NCBI GenBank assembly: GCA_044869805.1
Contig: JBIOXV010000155.1
Coordinates: 9,736 to 73,735 of the forward strand
Direction of reading: 5' to 3'
Source: CAWDVR01 sp044869805
Lineage (GTDB): Bacteria; Acidobacteriota; Thermoanaerobaculia; Multivoradales; SZUA-115
DNA: 64,000 nt
This document shows positions 53,092 to 61,595 of this stretch, piece after piece. A program made the position numbers and the translations under genes. Every line of letters starts with the position of its first letter. The first letter of the stretch is position 1. Under the pieces are notes generated by a model that saw only the letters and a list, made by a program, of their open reading frames with translations, ran no database searches and was not told where the DNA came from.

Positions 53092-54489
53092 TCAGGGCCG
53101 CTGGCCGCTACTTTTCTTCACCGAGTCGCCAGCTTCCGGGAAGGTGACGCGGACCCGGGTGCCACCCCCGGGCCGGTCGCCGAGCGTCAGCTTCCCGCCG
53201 TGCAGGGTGACGATGCGGTGCGAGAGCGCGAGCCCCAGCCCGACTCCGCCTGGGCGCCCGCTGGCAAAGGGCTGGAACAGCCGCCCGCGCATCGCCGCCG
53301 GCAGCCCCGGGCCGCGGTCCTCGATCACCAGCTCGAGCCCCTCGGCCGCCCGCGAGAGCGCGATCTCGGCGCCGGCGGGCTCGCGCCCCGCGCCGCGCTC
53401 GGCCTCCACGGCGTTGACCAGCAGGTTGCGCACCGCGCGCTCGAGGAGTTGGGCGTCGCCGGAGAGCGGCGGCAGCGGCTCGCCGGCCGCGATCTCGATG
53501 CGTGCCCCGGCGAGCGCCGGGTTGGCCGCCGCGCGGGACACCAGCGCCGCCAGGTCCACCGGCTCGAGCCGCGCCGTTCCCGGCCGGGCGAAGGCGAGGA
53601 AGTCCTCCACCACCCGCTTCAGGTGCTCGGTCTCGCGGCGGATCTCGCCCAGGTAGTCGTCGAGGGTCGCCTCGTCCGGGCGGCGCGCGGCGAGCGAGAG
53701 GTAGCCCGAGACCGTGGCCAGGCTGTTGCGCAGCTCGTGGGCCACCCCGGCGGCCATCTCGCCGAGCTGGGCCAGACCCTCGGCCAGCCGCGCCTCGCGG
53801 TCCTTGAGCCGTACCTCGGTCAGGTCAGTGAACAGGCGCACCAGGAAGCTGCCCTCGTCCTCCTCGTCGCGGCTCGCCTCCCCCACCTTCCTCGCCTGGG
53901 CGAGCAGGCGCTCGAAGGGGTTCAGCAGGCTGCGCAGGAAGAGGACCAGGAGCAGCAGCACGGCGCCGTCGAGCGCCAGCACCACGACCTGCAGCGTGGA
54001 GAGCGCGCGCATCTGGCGCGCCAGGGTGCCGGCCGCGAGGTCGACGCGTACCACGCGCCCCGCGGGCTCGGCCGGCAGGGGAGCGAAGCCGATCGCACGC
54101 TCGGCGGTGGCGCCTTCGAGCCCGACGCCCATGCCCTCGCGTACTCCGCTCCCGGCGGGGAGCCTTCCCGCGAGCGGCGCGAGCAGCCCCAGCCGGGGCA
54201 CGTCGCCGACCGCGAGCAGGGCCTCGCCGCGTTCGTCGAGCAGCGCGGCGCCAAGCGCATCGCGCGCCAGCCGCCGCAGCTCCTCCTCGGTGGGCGCGCC
54301 GCTCTGCGCCAGCCGCCCGGCCACGGCGCGCGCCGCGCGGGCGGCCTCACTGCGCCGCTCCTCGGCGAGCAGCGCGAGCGAGCTGCGGTAGGAGAGCAGC
54401 GAGTACCCCGAGAGCACCAGCAGCAGCACCAGCGACACCGGCACCAGGATCGCGACCTCGCGGCGGAGGCCGAGCCGGTCGCGCTTCAT
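53092..54489 (-). CDS. Membrane sensor histidine kinase
   Basis: A 465-residue kinase. Two transmembrane helices (about 12-32 and 165-187) enclose a periplasmic sensor of about 130 residues. A HAMP-like linker leads to the H-box GVAHELRNSLATVSGYL (His251), N-box LLVNAVEAE, and ATP lid EDRGPGLP plus GVGLGLALS. It belongs to the NtrB/ZraS/AtoS type, which usually phosphorylates NtrC-class partners. PilS-type kinases have six helices, so this is not a plain PilS. It lies 2 bp after pilD and about 8 kb from the NtrC-type regulator, its likely partner. Confidence 0.88.
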   Translation of the reverse strand: MKRDRLGLRREVAILVPVSLVLLLVLSGYSLLSYRSSLALLAEERRSEAARAARAVAGRLAQSGAPTEEELRRLARDALGAALLDERGEALLAVGDVPRLGLLAPLAGRLPAGSGVREGMGVGLEGATAERAIGFAPLPAEPAGRVVRVDLAAGTLARQMRALSTLQVVVLALDGAVLLLLVLFLRSLLNPFERLLAQARKVGEASRDEEDEGSFLVRLFTDLTEVRLKDREARLAEGLAQLGEMAAGVAHELRNSLATVSGYLSLAARRPDEATLDDYLGEIRRETEHLKRVVEDFLAFARPGTARLEPVDLAALVSRAAANPALAGARIEIAAGEPLPPLSGDAQLLERAVRNLLVNAVEAERGAGREPAGAEIALSRAAEGLELVIEDRGPGLPAAMRGRLFQPFASGRPGGVGLGLALSHRIVTLHGGKLTLGDRPGGGTRVRVTFPEAGDSVKKSSGQRP

Positions 54490-54491
54490 GC

Positions 54492-55268
54492 CTAGAAGCT
54501 CGCCATGTAGTAGCGCGCGATGGCGGGGCCGGCGAACAGGGCGAGCACGCCGCCGCCCGCCAGGAAGGTGCCGAAGGGGAGCTTGGTCTTCATCCCCGCC
54601 TCGCCGCGGCTCATCAGCACCACGCCCACCACCGAGCCGGCGAGCGCGCCCGCGAAGAGAGTGACCAGCACCCCCTTCCAGCCCAGGAAGGCGCCCACCA
54701 TGGCCAGCATCTTGACGTCGCCCAGCCCCAGCCCCTCTTCCTTGCGCAGCAGGAGCCAGCCCCACCACAGGGCGAGCAGGATGCCGGCGCCGAGAGCGGC
54801 GCCGGCGAACGCCGACCACAGCCCGCTCCAGGAGAGCCACGGCGAGAAGGCGAGCCCGATCGCGATCCCCGGCAGGGTGATGCGGTCGGGCAGGATGTAG
54901 TGCTCGGCGTCGATCGCCCCGAGCACCACCATCAGGGCGCAGAACAGCGCTCCGGCCACCGCCTCGAGCGAGGGGCCGAAGCGCAGGAAGCAGGCCAGGA
55001 AGAGCGCCCCGGTCAGGGCCTCGATCGCCGGGTAGCGCGGCGAGATCCTCGCCTTGCACGAGCGGCAGCGGCCGCCCAGCCAGAGATAGGAGACGACCGG
55101 CACGTTGTCGTAGGCGGCGATCGGGCTCTCGCAGCTCGGGCAGCGCGAGCGGGGCAGGACCGTGGACTGCTCCCGCGGCAGGCGATGGATGACGACGTTG
55201 AGGTAGCTGCCGACGATCAGGCCCATGCCGGTGGCATAGACGCCGAGCAGCACGAGGGTGGGCGACAC
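54492..55268 (-). CDS. pilD: Prepilin peptidase / N-methyltransferase
   Basis: Inner-membrane aspartyl protease that cuts prepilin leaders at Gly/Phe and methylates the new N-terminus. The 258-residue protein has the zinc-like Cys43-x2-Cys46...Cys68-x2-Cys71 domain. Catalytic Asp120 (GAIDAEHYILPD) and Asp184 (GLGDVKML) are present. About seven helices. The GTG start at 55268 gives MSPTLVLLGVY, matching the first helix. All prepilins in this locus are expected substrates. Confidence 0.92.
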   Translation of the reverse strand: MSPTLVLLGVYATGMGLIVGSYLNVVIHRLPREQSTVLPRSRCPSCESPIAAYDNVPVVSYLWLGGRCRSCKARISPRYPAIEALTGALFLACFLRFGPSLEAVAGALFCALMVVLGAIDAEHYILPDRITLPGIAIGLAFSPWLSWSGLWSAFAGAALGAGILLALWWGWLLLRKEEGLGLGDVKMLAMVGAFLGWKGVLVTLFAGALAGSVVGVVLMSRGEAGMKTKLPFGTFLAGGGVLALFAGPAIARYYMASF

Positions 55269-55335
55269 GCCGGCGATTGTACCGAAGAGCGCCCAGCAGA
55301 CCTGCTGCGTGGTCAGACTGCTCGCGACGGTCGGG

Positions 55336-55866
55336 CTAGCTTCCGGCGTCCATGGTGATCGCCGGCGCGCGGACGAATGCTCCGTCCGCCCACACGATGT
55401 CCTGCGAGTAGTCGGTGGCCACGAACTGGCCGGACTCGTAGGTGTCGCCGGAGAACGCGCCGTCGCTCCCCGGCGCACGGAGCAGCGCATACCTCGACGC
55501 CGGCGGATCGGCGAGCTGCACGCGGTACTCGATCTCGTAGCCCCAGCCGTCCTCGAGGGGCAGGTGCGGCATGTAGTCCGGCACCAGGGCGTCGCCGATC
55601 TCCTCGGGGGTGAGCGGTGCGTCCCAGTCGGAGGTGTCGATGGTCTGCTGCCCGGCGGCGGCGGCGCCGCCACGGTCGGTCCAGTACTGAGTCAGGCCCA
55701 GGCCAACGTGCCGCAGGTCCGCCAGCGTCCGCTTCTGCCGGCCCCGCTGCATCGCCTCGATCATGTTGGGGATTAGGATGGCGGCGATCATCCCGATGAT
55801 CGCCACCACGATCAGAAGCTCGATCAGCGTGAACCCGTTGCGTCGGGTCCTCGTCAAGGGTTTCAT
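55336..55866 (-). CDS. Type IV pilin-like prepilin (copy 1)
   Basis: A 176-residue prepilin. Leader of 11 residues (MKPLTRTRRNG), then FTLIELLIVVAIIGMIAAIL with Glu at +5. The C-terminal domain has no disulfide pair and shares blocks with copy 2: GGAAAAGQQTID, DALVPDY, SGDTYESGQF and VWADGAFVRAP. It may be a pilus shaft pilin or a pseudopilin of the GspG kind. Start context GGGAGGAATGAG. A sigma-54 promoter lies at 55898-55913. Confidence 0.88.
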   Translation of the reverse strand: MKPLTRTRRNGFTLIELLIVVAIIGMIAAILIPNMIEAMQRGRQKRTLADLRHVGLGLTQYWTDRGGAAAAGQQTIDTSDWDAPLTPEEIGDALVPDYMPHLPLEDGWGYEIEYRVQLADPPASRYALLRAPGSDGAFSGDTYESGQFVATDYSQDIVWADGAFVRAPAITMDAGS

Positions 55867-55897
55867 CTCATTCCTCCCGCAGGGTGTCGACCGAAAT

Positions 55898-55913
55898 AGC
55901 AACGCCTGTGCCA
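55898..55913 (-). promoter_or_regulatory. Sigma-54 promoter of pilin copy 1
   Basis: Minus strand TGGCACAGGCGTTGCT matches TGGCACR-N4-TTGCW perfectly. -24 GG and -12 GC are correctly spaced. Predicted start is 55887, 20 nt before the ATG, with GGGAGGA in the leader. Confidence 0.75.
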
Positions 55914-55986
55914 CGCCTGGGCGGAGGAAAACCCCGTAATCTTGCCCGTAATGTGACAATTAGTGGCAGCGAGCTGCTAGCCGCTG

Positions 55987-57393
55987 TCAGTCGCCGCGCA
56001 CCAGGCCTTCGACGATGCGGCGCATGCGCTCGACGCCGCGATCGAGCTCGGCCAGCGGGATGCGCTCGTCCGCGGCGTGGATGCCCGCTGCGTCGTCGGC
56101 GTCGAGGGCGAAGGGAAAGACGCCGTAGGCGGCGATGCCGCGGGACCGGAAGTGCCGGGAGTCGGTGAAGCCGGAAGATACCGAGGGCACGACGGCGGCA
56201 CCCGCTCCGAACCCCCGTTCGATCGCCCGCCAGGCAGCCGTGCCGGTGGGGGAGGAAGGTGCGGGAGGCGCGGTGAGCAGTACTTCGACCTCCGCGCTCT
56301 TGCCGAGGGCCGACTCGAGCTCGGCGAGGAATGCCTTGGTGTCGGTATCGGGAAGCAAGCGGGCGTCGAGCTTGGCGCTCGCTTCCGCGGCGATCACGTT
56401 GATGCTGTCGCTCGCCTCGAGGACGGTGACCTGCACGGTGTCGAAGAACAGCCGGTGCAGGCCGGGGAGCATGGCGCCTTTCGGCCCCTGCGGCCCGATG
56501 GCGGCGTCGATGTCGCCGAACATCTCGCGGTAGCGCGGGCTCTGGTGAAGAGGCGCGATGGCGCGGAAGTAGGCGCGCACCGGTTCCGTGACGCGGTACG
56601 GGTGGGGCATGGCGATCACGCGACCCAGCGCCTGGACGAGCTGGTGGGCCGCGCTGTCCGGGTTGTAGGCCGAGCCGTGCCCGGGCCGGCCGAAGGTGCG
56701 GACCGCGAGCCACAAGGGCCGCTTCTGCGTCACCTCCACCTCCCACCACAGCAGGCGGCCGTCGGGCCGCAGCCGCCCCGACCCTCCCTCGTTGAGCACC
56801 GCCTCGACGCCGGTGAAGAGCTCGGGATGGCTCTCCACCAACCACGCCATCCCTTCACCGCCGCCGAGCTCCTCGTCGGGCACGGCGAGGAAGATCACGT
56901 CGCGGGCCAGGGGCAGGCGGCGCCGCTTGAGCTCCACGAAGGCGGCGAGGTGCGCCATCCCCAGCCCCTTGGTGTCGAGCGCTCCCCGGCCCCACAGGCG
57001 GCCGTCCGCCACCTTGCCCTCGAAGGCGGGCTGCGTCCAGCCGGCCCCGGCCGGCACCACGTCCATGTGATGGGTGAGCACCAGGGCGCCGCCGGCCGGC
57101 TGCTCCGCGTCGAGCCGGGCATAGAGGCTGGCGCGGCCGCCGGGGGAAAAGTAGAGCTCGACCGGGATGCCTTCGCGCAGCAGGAGGTACGAGAGGTAGG
57201 CGGCCGCCTGCCGTTCGTTGCCCGGAGGGTTCGAGGTGTCGATGCGCAGGTAGTCGCGCAGCCACCCTGCCGCTTCCGAGAGCCGGTTCTCCGCTGCCGC
57301 GGCCGGACGGGCGAGGAGCATCGCGCACAGCGCGAGGAGGGCGAGACCGCCCGCCAGGGAGCGGGCTGGGGCACCGGGGCTTGCGGCGCGCAT
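55987..57393 (-). CDS. Exported M20 metallopeptidase (copy 1)
   Basis: A 468-residue zinc aminoacylase/carboxypeptidase-family enzyme. A signal peptide (about 14-33) precedes the M20 catalytic domain: LTHHMDVVP (zinc His, Asp), GRGALDTKG (bridging Asp), and DEELGGGEG (catalytic and zinc Glu). The dimerisation lid includes VRTFGRPGHGS. The C-terminal HFRSRGIAAYGVFPFA supplies the last ligand region. It likely removes amino-acid or acyl groups from small peptides in the periplasm. It lies between the two pilin genes. Confidence 0.85.
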   Translation of the reverse strand: MRAASPGAPARSLAGGLALLALCAMLLARPAAAAENRLSEAAGWLRDYLRIDTSNPPGNERQAAAYLSYLLLREGIPVELYFSPGGRASLYARLDAEQPAGGALVLTHHMDVVPAGAGWTQPAFEGKVADGRLWGRGALDTKGLGMAHLAAFVELKRRRLPLARDVIFLAVPDEELGGGEGMAWLVESHPELFTGVEAVLNEGGSGRLRPDGRLLWWEVEVTQKRPLWLAVRTFGRPGHGSAYNPDSAAHQLVQALGRVIAMPHPYRVTEPVRAYFRAIAPLHQSPRYREMFGDIDAAIGPQGPKGAMLPGLHRLFFDTVQVTVLEASDSINVIAAEASAKLDARLLPDTDTKAFLAELESALGKSAEVEVLLTAPPAPSSPTGTAAWRAIERGFGAGAAVVPSVSSGFTDSRHFRSRGIAAYGVFPFALDADDAAGIHAADERIPLAELDRGVERMRRIVEGLVRGD

Positions 57394-57420
57394 GGCGGGA
57401 GTCTACGTCGGGCCGGAAAG

Positions 57421-57452
57421 AAGAAAAAAAGGGCGCCGCGTTCGCGGCGCCC
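57421..57452 (-). terminator. Intrinsic terminator of pilin copy 2
   Basis: Stem GGGCGCCG/CGGCGCCC (57431-57452) with a short CGTTCG loop. It is followed on the minus strand by TTTTTTTCTT (57430-57421). It ends 42 bp after the pilin stop and separates pilin copy 2 from the M20 gene, so each pilin has its own transcript. Confidence 0.8.
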
Positions 57453-57494
57453 TCAACACGATACCTTGAGTTGCAGTCGATCGGATGCGCGGTT

Positions 57495-58034
57495 CTAGGT
57501 CCCCGCCGTCATCGCGCTGCGCGGCGCACGGGCGAAAGCACCGTCAGCCCACACGCAGTCAGAGTCGTAGTCCGTGGGGTCGAACTGGCCGGAAGTGTAG
57601 GTGTCGCCCTCGAACGCGTCGTCGGCGTTCTGCGACCGGATCAGGGCCCAGCCGGCGCGCGGCGGGTTGACCAGCGTGACGTGCAGGTCGAGGTCGTTGT
57701 TCCAGGCGTCGGTCGTCGGCACGGAGGTGGTGTAGTCCGGGATCAGGGAGTCCTCGAGGTCGGCGACGTCGGTGGTCGAGCCGGTGCCGTCCCAGTCGCC
57801 CACGTCGATGGTCTGCTGGCCGGCGGCGGCGGCGCCGTTGGTGTCGACGTACATCTGACCGAGGGCCAGGCCGATCTGCCGCAGGTCACCCATGGTCCGC
57901 TTCATGCGGCCCTTCTGCAGGGCGTCGAGGAAGTTCGGGATCAGGATGGCGGCGATGATGCCGATGATCGCCACGACGATCAACAGCTCGATCAAGGTGA
58001 AGCCCTTCTGGCGCTTGCGCAGTTTGCTCAGCAT
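57495..58034 (-). CDS. Type IV pilin-like prepilin (copy 2)
   Basis: A 179-residue prepilin. Leader of 11 residues (MLSKLRKRQKG), then FTLIELLIVVAIIGIIAAIL with Glu at +5. Like copy 1 it has NGAAAAGQQTID, a GDTYTSGQF block and CVWADGAFARAP near the C-terminus. A single Cys (no disulfide) precedes WADGAF. AAGGAG ribosome site. Own sigma-54 promoter at 58094-58109 and own terminator, so probably strongly expressed; it may be the major subunit. Confidence 0.9.
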   Translation of the reverse strand: MLSKLRKRQKGFTLIELLIVVAIIGIIAAILIPNFLDALQKGRMKRTMGDLRQIGLALGQMYVDTNGAAAAGQQTIDVGDWDGTGSTTDVADLEDSLIPDYTTSVPTTDAWNNDLDLHVTLVNPPRAGWALIRSQNADDAFEGDTYTSGQFDPTDYDSDCVWADGAFARAPRSAMTAGT

Positions 58035-58093
58035 GTGTCTATCTCCTTCTAGCGTTGAACGGTCGGAACGCGGTGGCTTTCGGAGGCCAAAAC

Positions 58094-58109
58094 AGCAGGA
58101 AGCGTGCCA
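58094..58109 (-). promoter_or_regulatory. Sigma-54 promoter of pilin copy 2
   Basis: Minus strand TGGCACGCTTCCTGCT has GG and GC exactly 10 bp apart, with one mismatch (CTGC for TTGC). Predicted start is 58083, giving a 49-nt leader with AAGGAGATAG before the ATG. Confidence 0.65.
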
Positions 58110-58239
58110 TTGAGCGAGGCGAGCCTGAAAAGGGCCGCACAGCATGAAAACGCTTCCAGAGCCTTGATTTCTGGGGATCTTTCGGACATCGGATCTATAG
58201 CTTCAGGACAAATCTTGGCAAACCGGTGGTCAAGGATTG

Positions 58240-59673
58240 TCAGCCGACGAGGCGCCGTACCAGCCGGCGATAGATCTCGACTCCTTCGACGAAGGCCGGC
58301 AGCGACATCTTCTCGTCGAGCAGGCCGATGCGGGCCGTGTCGCCGGTGTAAACGAGGAACGGGGAGAAGCCATAGGCGGGGATTCCCGCTGCACGGACGA
58401 AGCGCGCGTCGGTGGCGGTCCAGGGCAGGAAGTGGGGGCCGACCGGCACCTCCGGGAACGAGGCACGGAGCTCCTCGGCCAGCACCCGGAACACCTCGTG
58501 GTCGATGGGGCTGCCGTGATCGGCCCCGGCCTCGTCGTGGATGGCGACGTCCAGCCCGGCGGTCCGCCACTCCGGCAAAAACCGTTGCCGCGCCGCCTCG
58601 AAGTCGGAGCCTGGAAGCAGGTGGAACTTGACCAGCATGCTGTAGCCGCCGGGGTAAGCCTGCACCGGGAAGGGCATGGCCTCGTCGCGGAACATGGCCT
58701 TGAGGTAGGTAGGGAGTTGGTCGAAGAGCGGGCCGTCCAGGCGCAGGTGCTCGGGGTGGGAGAGCGCTTGTCGGAAAAGGCTCTTGTGCCGGGTCGTGGC
58801 GTAGACCTCGAGGAACTGGGCGACCTCCGGCGCCACGCGCACGTCGAAGTTGCCGTGGGCGCGCTCTTCGAGCAGCTCCTTGCGCAGCTCCTCCAGGCGC
58901 TCGCGGCTGGCGCTGCACAACACCACGTCCACGTAGCGCTTCTGCGCCACCTCGATGCCCCAGTAGGTGTCCTCCTCGGCGCTGATGGTCTCCACCACGC
59001 CGCCCTCGGTGAGGAAGGCCCAGAGGCGGGATGCGAGCTCGGGATGCTGCGCCAGCACCCACTTGGTGCCGAGGTCGCTGCCGATCTCCTCGGTGCCGGT
59101 GGCGAGGAAGATCAGCGACCTCCTGGGGGTGACCCCGCTGCGCTTGAGCTCCAGCATGGCCAGGAGCTGGGCCACGCCAACGCTCTTCATGTCGTAGGCG
59201 CCGCGGCCGAAGATGTAGGGCGGTTCGATGTGGCCCGAGAACGGCGGGAAGGACCATTCCTCGGGGTTGGGCACCGGGTCGGTATCGATGTGGTGGTGCA
59301 GCACCAGGGCCTCGCGGCTCTGCCCTTCGACGACGGCGATCACGTTGGCGTGCGTGCCTCCCAGCACCTCGATCTCGGCCGCGATGCCCGCCGCCTCCAG
59401 CTCGGCGGCCAGGAAGCGGGCGCCGGCGAGCTCGTTGGCGTTCGGTTGCGCGGTGTCGATCTGCAGGTAGCGCTGGAAGAGCTGCACCTCCGGCATCGAG
59501 GCGTAGTCGACGCCGATCCAGGCGTAGTTCAGCTTCTCGGGCTCGAGGCTCCGCATGTAGAGGTAGCCGGCGGCTAGGGTGAGGCCTACGAACCCGAGGC
59601 TCAGGTAGAAGGCGAGGCGGGCCTCGCGGCGAACGCGGCTCTCGAACGGGGTCCGTGGAGTCTTCGCGGGCAT
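58240..59673 (-). CDS. M20 metallopeptidase with N-terminal membrane anchor (copy 2)
   Basis: A 477-residue M20-family enzyme. An N-terminal helix (about 22-40, ARLAFYLSLGFVGLTLAAGY) anchors it in the membrane. Zinc motifs: LVLHHHIDTDP, GRGAYDMKSVG, and TEEIGSDLG. The C-terminal FVRAAGIPAYGFSPF has the last ligand region. Its layout parallels copy 1, although overall identity looks modest. It is upstream of pilin copy 2 in the same orientation with about 205 bp between. The substrate is unknown. Confidence 0.85.
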   Translation of the reverse strand: MPAKTPRTPFESRVRREARLAFYLSLGFVGLTLAAGYLYMRSLEPEKLNYAWIGVDYASMPEVQLFQRYLQIDTAQPNANELAGARFLAAELEAAGIAAEIEVLGGTHANVIAVVEGQSREALVLHHHIDTDPVPNPEEWSFPPFSGHIEPPYIFGRGAYDMKSVGVAQLLAMLELKRSGVTPRRSLIFLATGTEEIGSDLGTKWVLAQHPELASRLWAFLTEGGVVETISAEEDTYWGIEVAQKRYVDVVLCSASRERLEELRKELLEERAHGNFDVRVAPEVAQFLEVYATTRHKSLFRQALSHPEHLRLDGPLFDQLPTYLKAMFRDEAMPFPVQAYPGGYSMLVKFHLLPGSDFEAARQRFLPEWRTAGLDVAIHDEAGADHGSPIDHEVFRVLAEELRASFPEVPVGPHFLPWTATDARFVRAAGIPAYGFSPFLVYTGDTARIGLLDEKMSLPAFVEGVEIYRRLVRRLVG

Positions 59674-59871
59674 GGGGCGGGAGTCTAATCCAGGGGGCGT
59701 GGCCTGCTCGACGCCCGCGGGTCCTGTCGGCCGAGTGCTTTTTCGCAACAGGGCCCACTGCGCTCCTCGGCCAGGAGCCTGCGGTGCTCGCGGGGTCCCC
59801 TACGGCCGCCACCCGCGGGCTCGCCAGTTCTGCCCGCCTGGATTTGCCTCCCTGGGGACGGTAGGACGAGA

Positions 59872-61521
59872 ATGCGGCATCCGATGAGCTCCCAAGGGTT
59901 TCGTCCATCGAGCGCTAGCGCCTTCACGGACCGCGCTCCCAGGTGGCTGCTCGTGGCTGCGCTCGTGCCGGTGGCGTTCTATCTCCTGGCCGAGTGGCGG
60001 CTGACGGGTGGGCTGCTCGGGCTGCCGCTCGACGACAGCTACATCTTTCTCCAGTTCGGCAAGAGCCTCGCCGCGGGCGAGGGGCTGGCCTACAACCCGG
60101 GCGAGGTGGTTGGCGGGACGACTTCGCCGCTGTGGACGGCCCTGGTGTCACTGCTCTTCTTCCTGCCCGGCCCGGTGATCGCCTGGACGAAACTCGCCGG
60201 GATCGTCCTTCACGTCGCGATGGTGGCGGCCACCTGGCGGCTGGCGCGAGAGCTTTCGCTCTCGCGAGGCCTCGCCACCTTCGCCGCCGGCCTCGCGGCC
60301 TCGACCTACTGGCTGGTGTGGTCGGCGCTCTCGGGCATGGAGGTTTCGCTCTTCACGCTGCTCACCCTTCTGGGGATGATGCTCCACCTGCGCGAGCGCC
60401 GCGAGCCGGCACGGCCGCCGCTGGCATTCGCCGCCTTCGCGGCCTCGGCGCTGGCGCGGCCCGACGGGTTGCTGCTGCTGGCGCTGGCGCTGGTCGACCG
60501 GCTGCTGGTGATCGAGCGCGGCAGCGAGGGACGGGCGGGTCTGCGCCTTGCTACGCCGCCCTGGGGAGCGATCGGACGCGGCCTGCTGCTGGCGGCGCTC
60601 GTCGTGCTGCCCACCGCCTGGGTCTACTGGAGCATCGGCGGCTCCCCCCTGCCCTCGACCTTCGCGGTCAAGGCGGACGCCGGGCCGCGCCTGCTCCCTG
60701 ACCTGCGCTACCTGCACGTGGTGGCCGGCATCCTGATCAAGCCGCAGCCCTGGATGGTGCTGCTCGCCGGCGCCGGCCTGGTGCGTCTCGCCGAGCGGCT
60801 GGGCGGCGAAGAGGACCGCGGCCTGCTCCCGGCGCTGTGGGTGCTGGGCCTGCCCGCCGCCTACTCGCTGCTCTCGCCGCCGGGCGCGAGCCCGCTGGTG
60901 GGGAATTTCGGCCGCTATTTCTTCAGCCTGTTCCCGCCGCTCATCGTGCTCGGCGTCGCCGGCCTGGCGCCGCTCGCGGCGAGACTCGCCCACGGGGAGC
61001 GGAGGAGCCCGGCCCGCTTCGCTCTGATCGCGGCGTGCTGCGCTGTGCTCCTCGCGCCGAGCCTCGTGTCGCTGGCCAGGAACGCCCGCTTCTACGCCAC
61101 CAACGTCGCTAACCTCGAGGCCAGCGACGTGAAGCTCGCCCGCTTCCTGGCGGCGCGGGTGCCGGCCGAGGCGGTGGTCGCCGTGGAGGACATCGGCGCC
61201 GTCAAGTTCCTGGCACCGCAGTCGATCGTCGACCTGGTGGGCCTGATCTCGCCCGAGCTGCTGGCCGCGGAGCGCGCCGCCCGCTCCGCCGCCGACCCGC
61301 AGGGCGACCGCGGCATCGCCGCCGTGCTCGGGCGCGAGAAGCCCGACCTGGTCGCCGTGTTCACCAACTTCCGCCCGCGCCTGTTCAGCGACCCGCAGCG
61401 CTTCCGGCCGCTGGTCAAGCTCGCCGTGCCGCACAACATCACCATGGCCGGCGACGAGCTGGTGCTCTACGCCACACCCTGGTGCCGCTATCAGATAGAG
61501 ACGGTCCCAGGCGCTCGGTAG
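59872..61521 (+). CDS. GT-C family integral membrane glycosyltransferase
   Basis: A 549-residue membrane protein with ten or more helices. The acidic first loop LPLDDSYIFLQFGKSLAAGE holds the Asp pair of GT-C catalysts. SLLFFLPGPV and later helices build the membrane core. The C-terminal 110 residues are a soluble extracytoplasmic domain (VPAEAVVAVEDIGAVKFLAP). Similar proteins transfer sugars from undecaprenyl-phosphate to proteins or lipids. An ATG at 59872 or 59884 may be used. The GtrB-like enzyme at 62742-63659 could make its donor. Confidence 0.8.
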   Translation: MRHPMSSQGFRPSSASAFTDRAPRWLLVAALVPVAFYLLAEWRLTGGLLGLPLDDSYIFLQFGKSLAAGEGLAYNPGEVVGGTTSPLWTALVSLLFFLPGPVIAWTKLAGIVLHVAMVAATWRLARELSLSRGLATFAAGLAASTYWLVWSALSGMEVSLFTLLTLLGMMLHLRERREPARPPLAFAAFAASALARPDGLLLLALALVDRLLVIERGSEGRAGLRLATPPWGAIGRGLLLAALVVLPTAWVYWSIGGSPLPSTFAVKADAGPRLLPDLRYLHVVAGILIKPQPWMVLLAGAGLVRLAERLGGEEDRGLLPALWVLGLPAAYSLLSPPGASPLVGNFGRYFFSLFPPLIVLGVAGLAPLAARLAHGERRSPARFALIAACCAVLLAPSLVSLARNARFYATNVANLEASDVKLARFLAARVPAEAVVAVEDIGAVKFLAPQSIVDLVGLISPELLAAERAARSAADPQGDRGIAAVLGREKPDLVAVFTNFRPRLFSDPQRFRPLVKLAVPHNITMAGDELVLYATPWCRYQIETVPGAR

Positions 61522-61595
61522 TGTGGCGGCGGCAGCGGCAGGAAGGACTCCCGCTGGCGCGGGAATCCTCCTGAAGGTGGATACAATCTCGGCCC

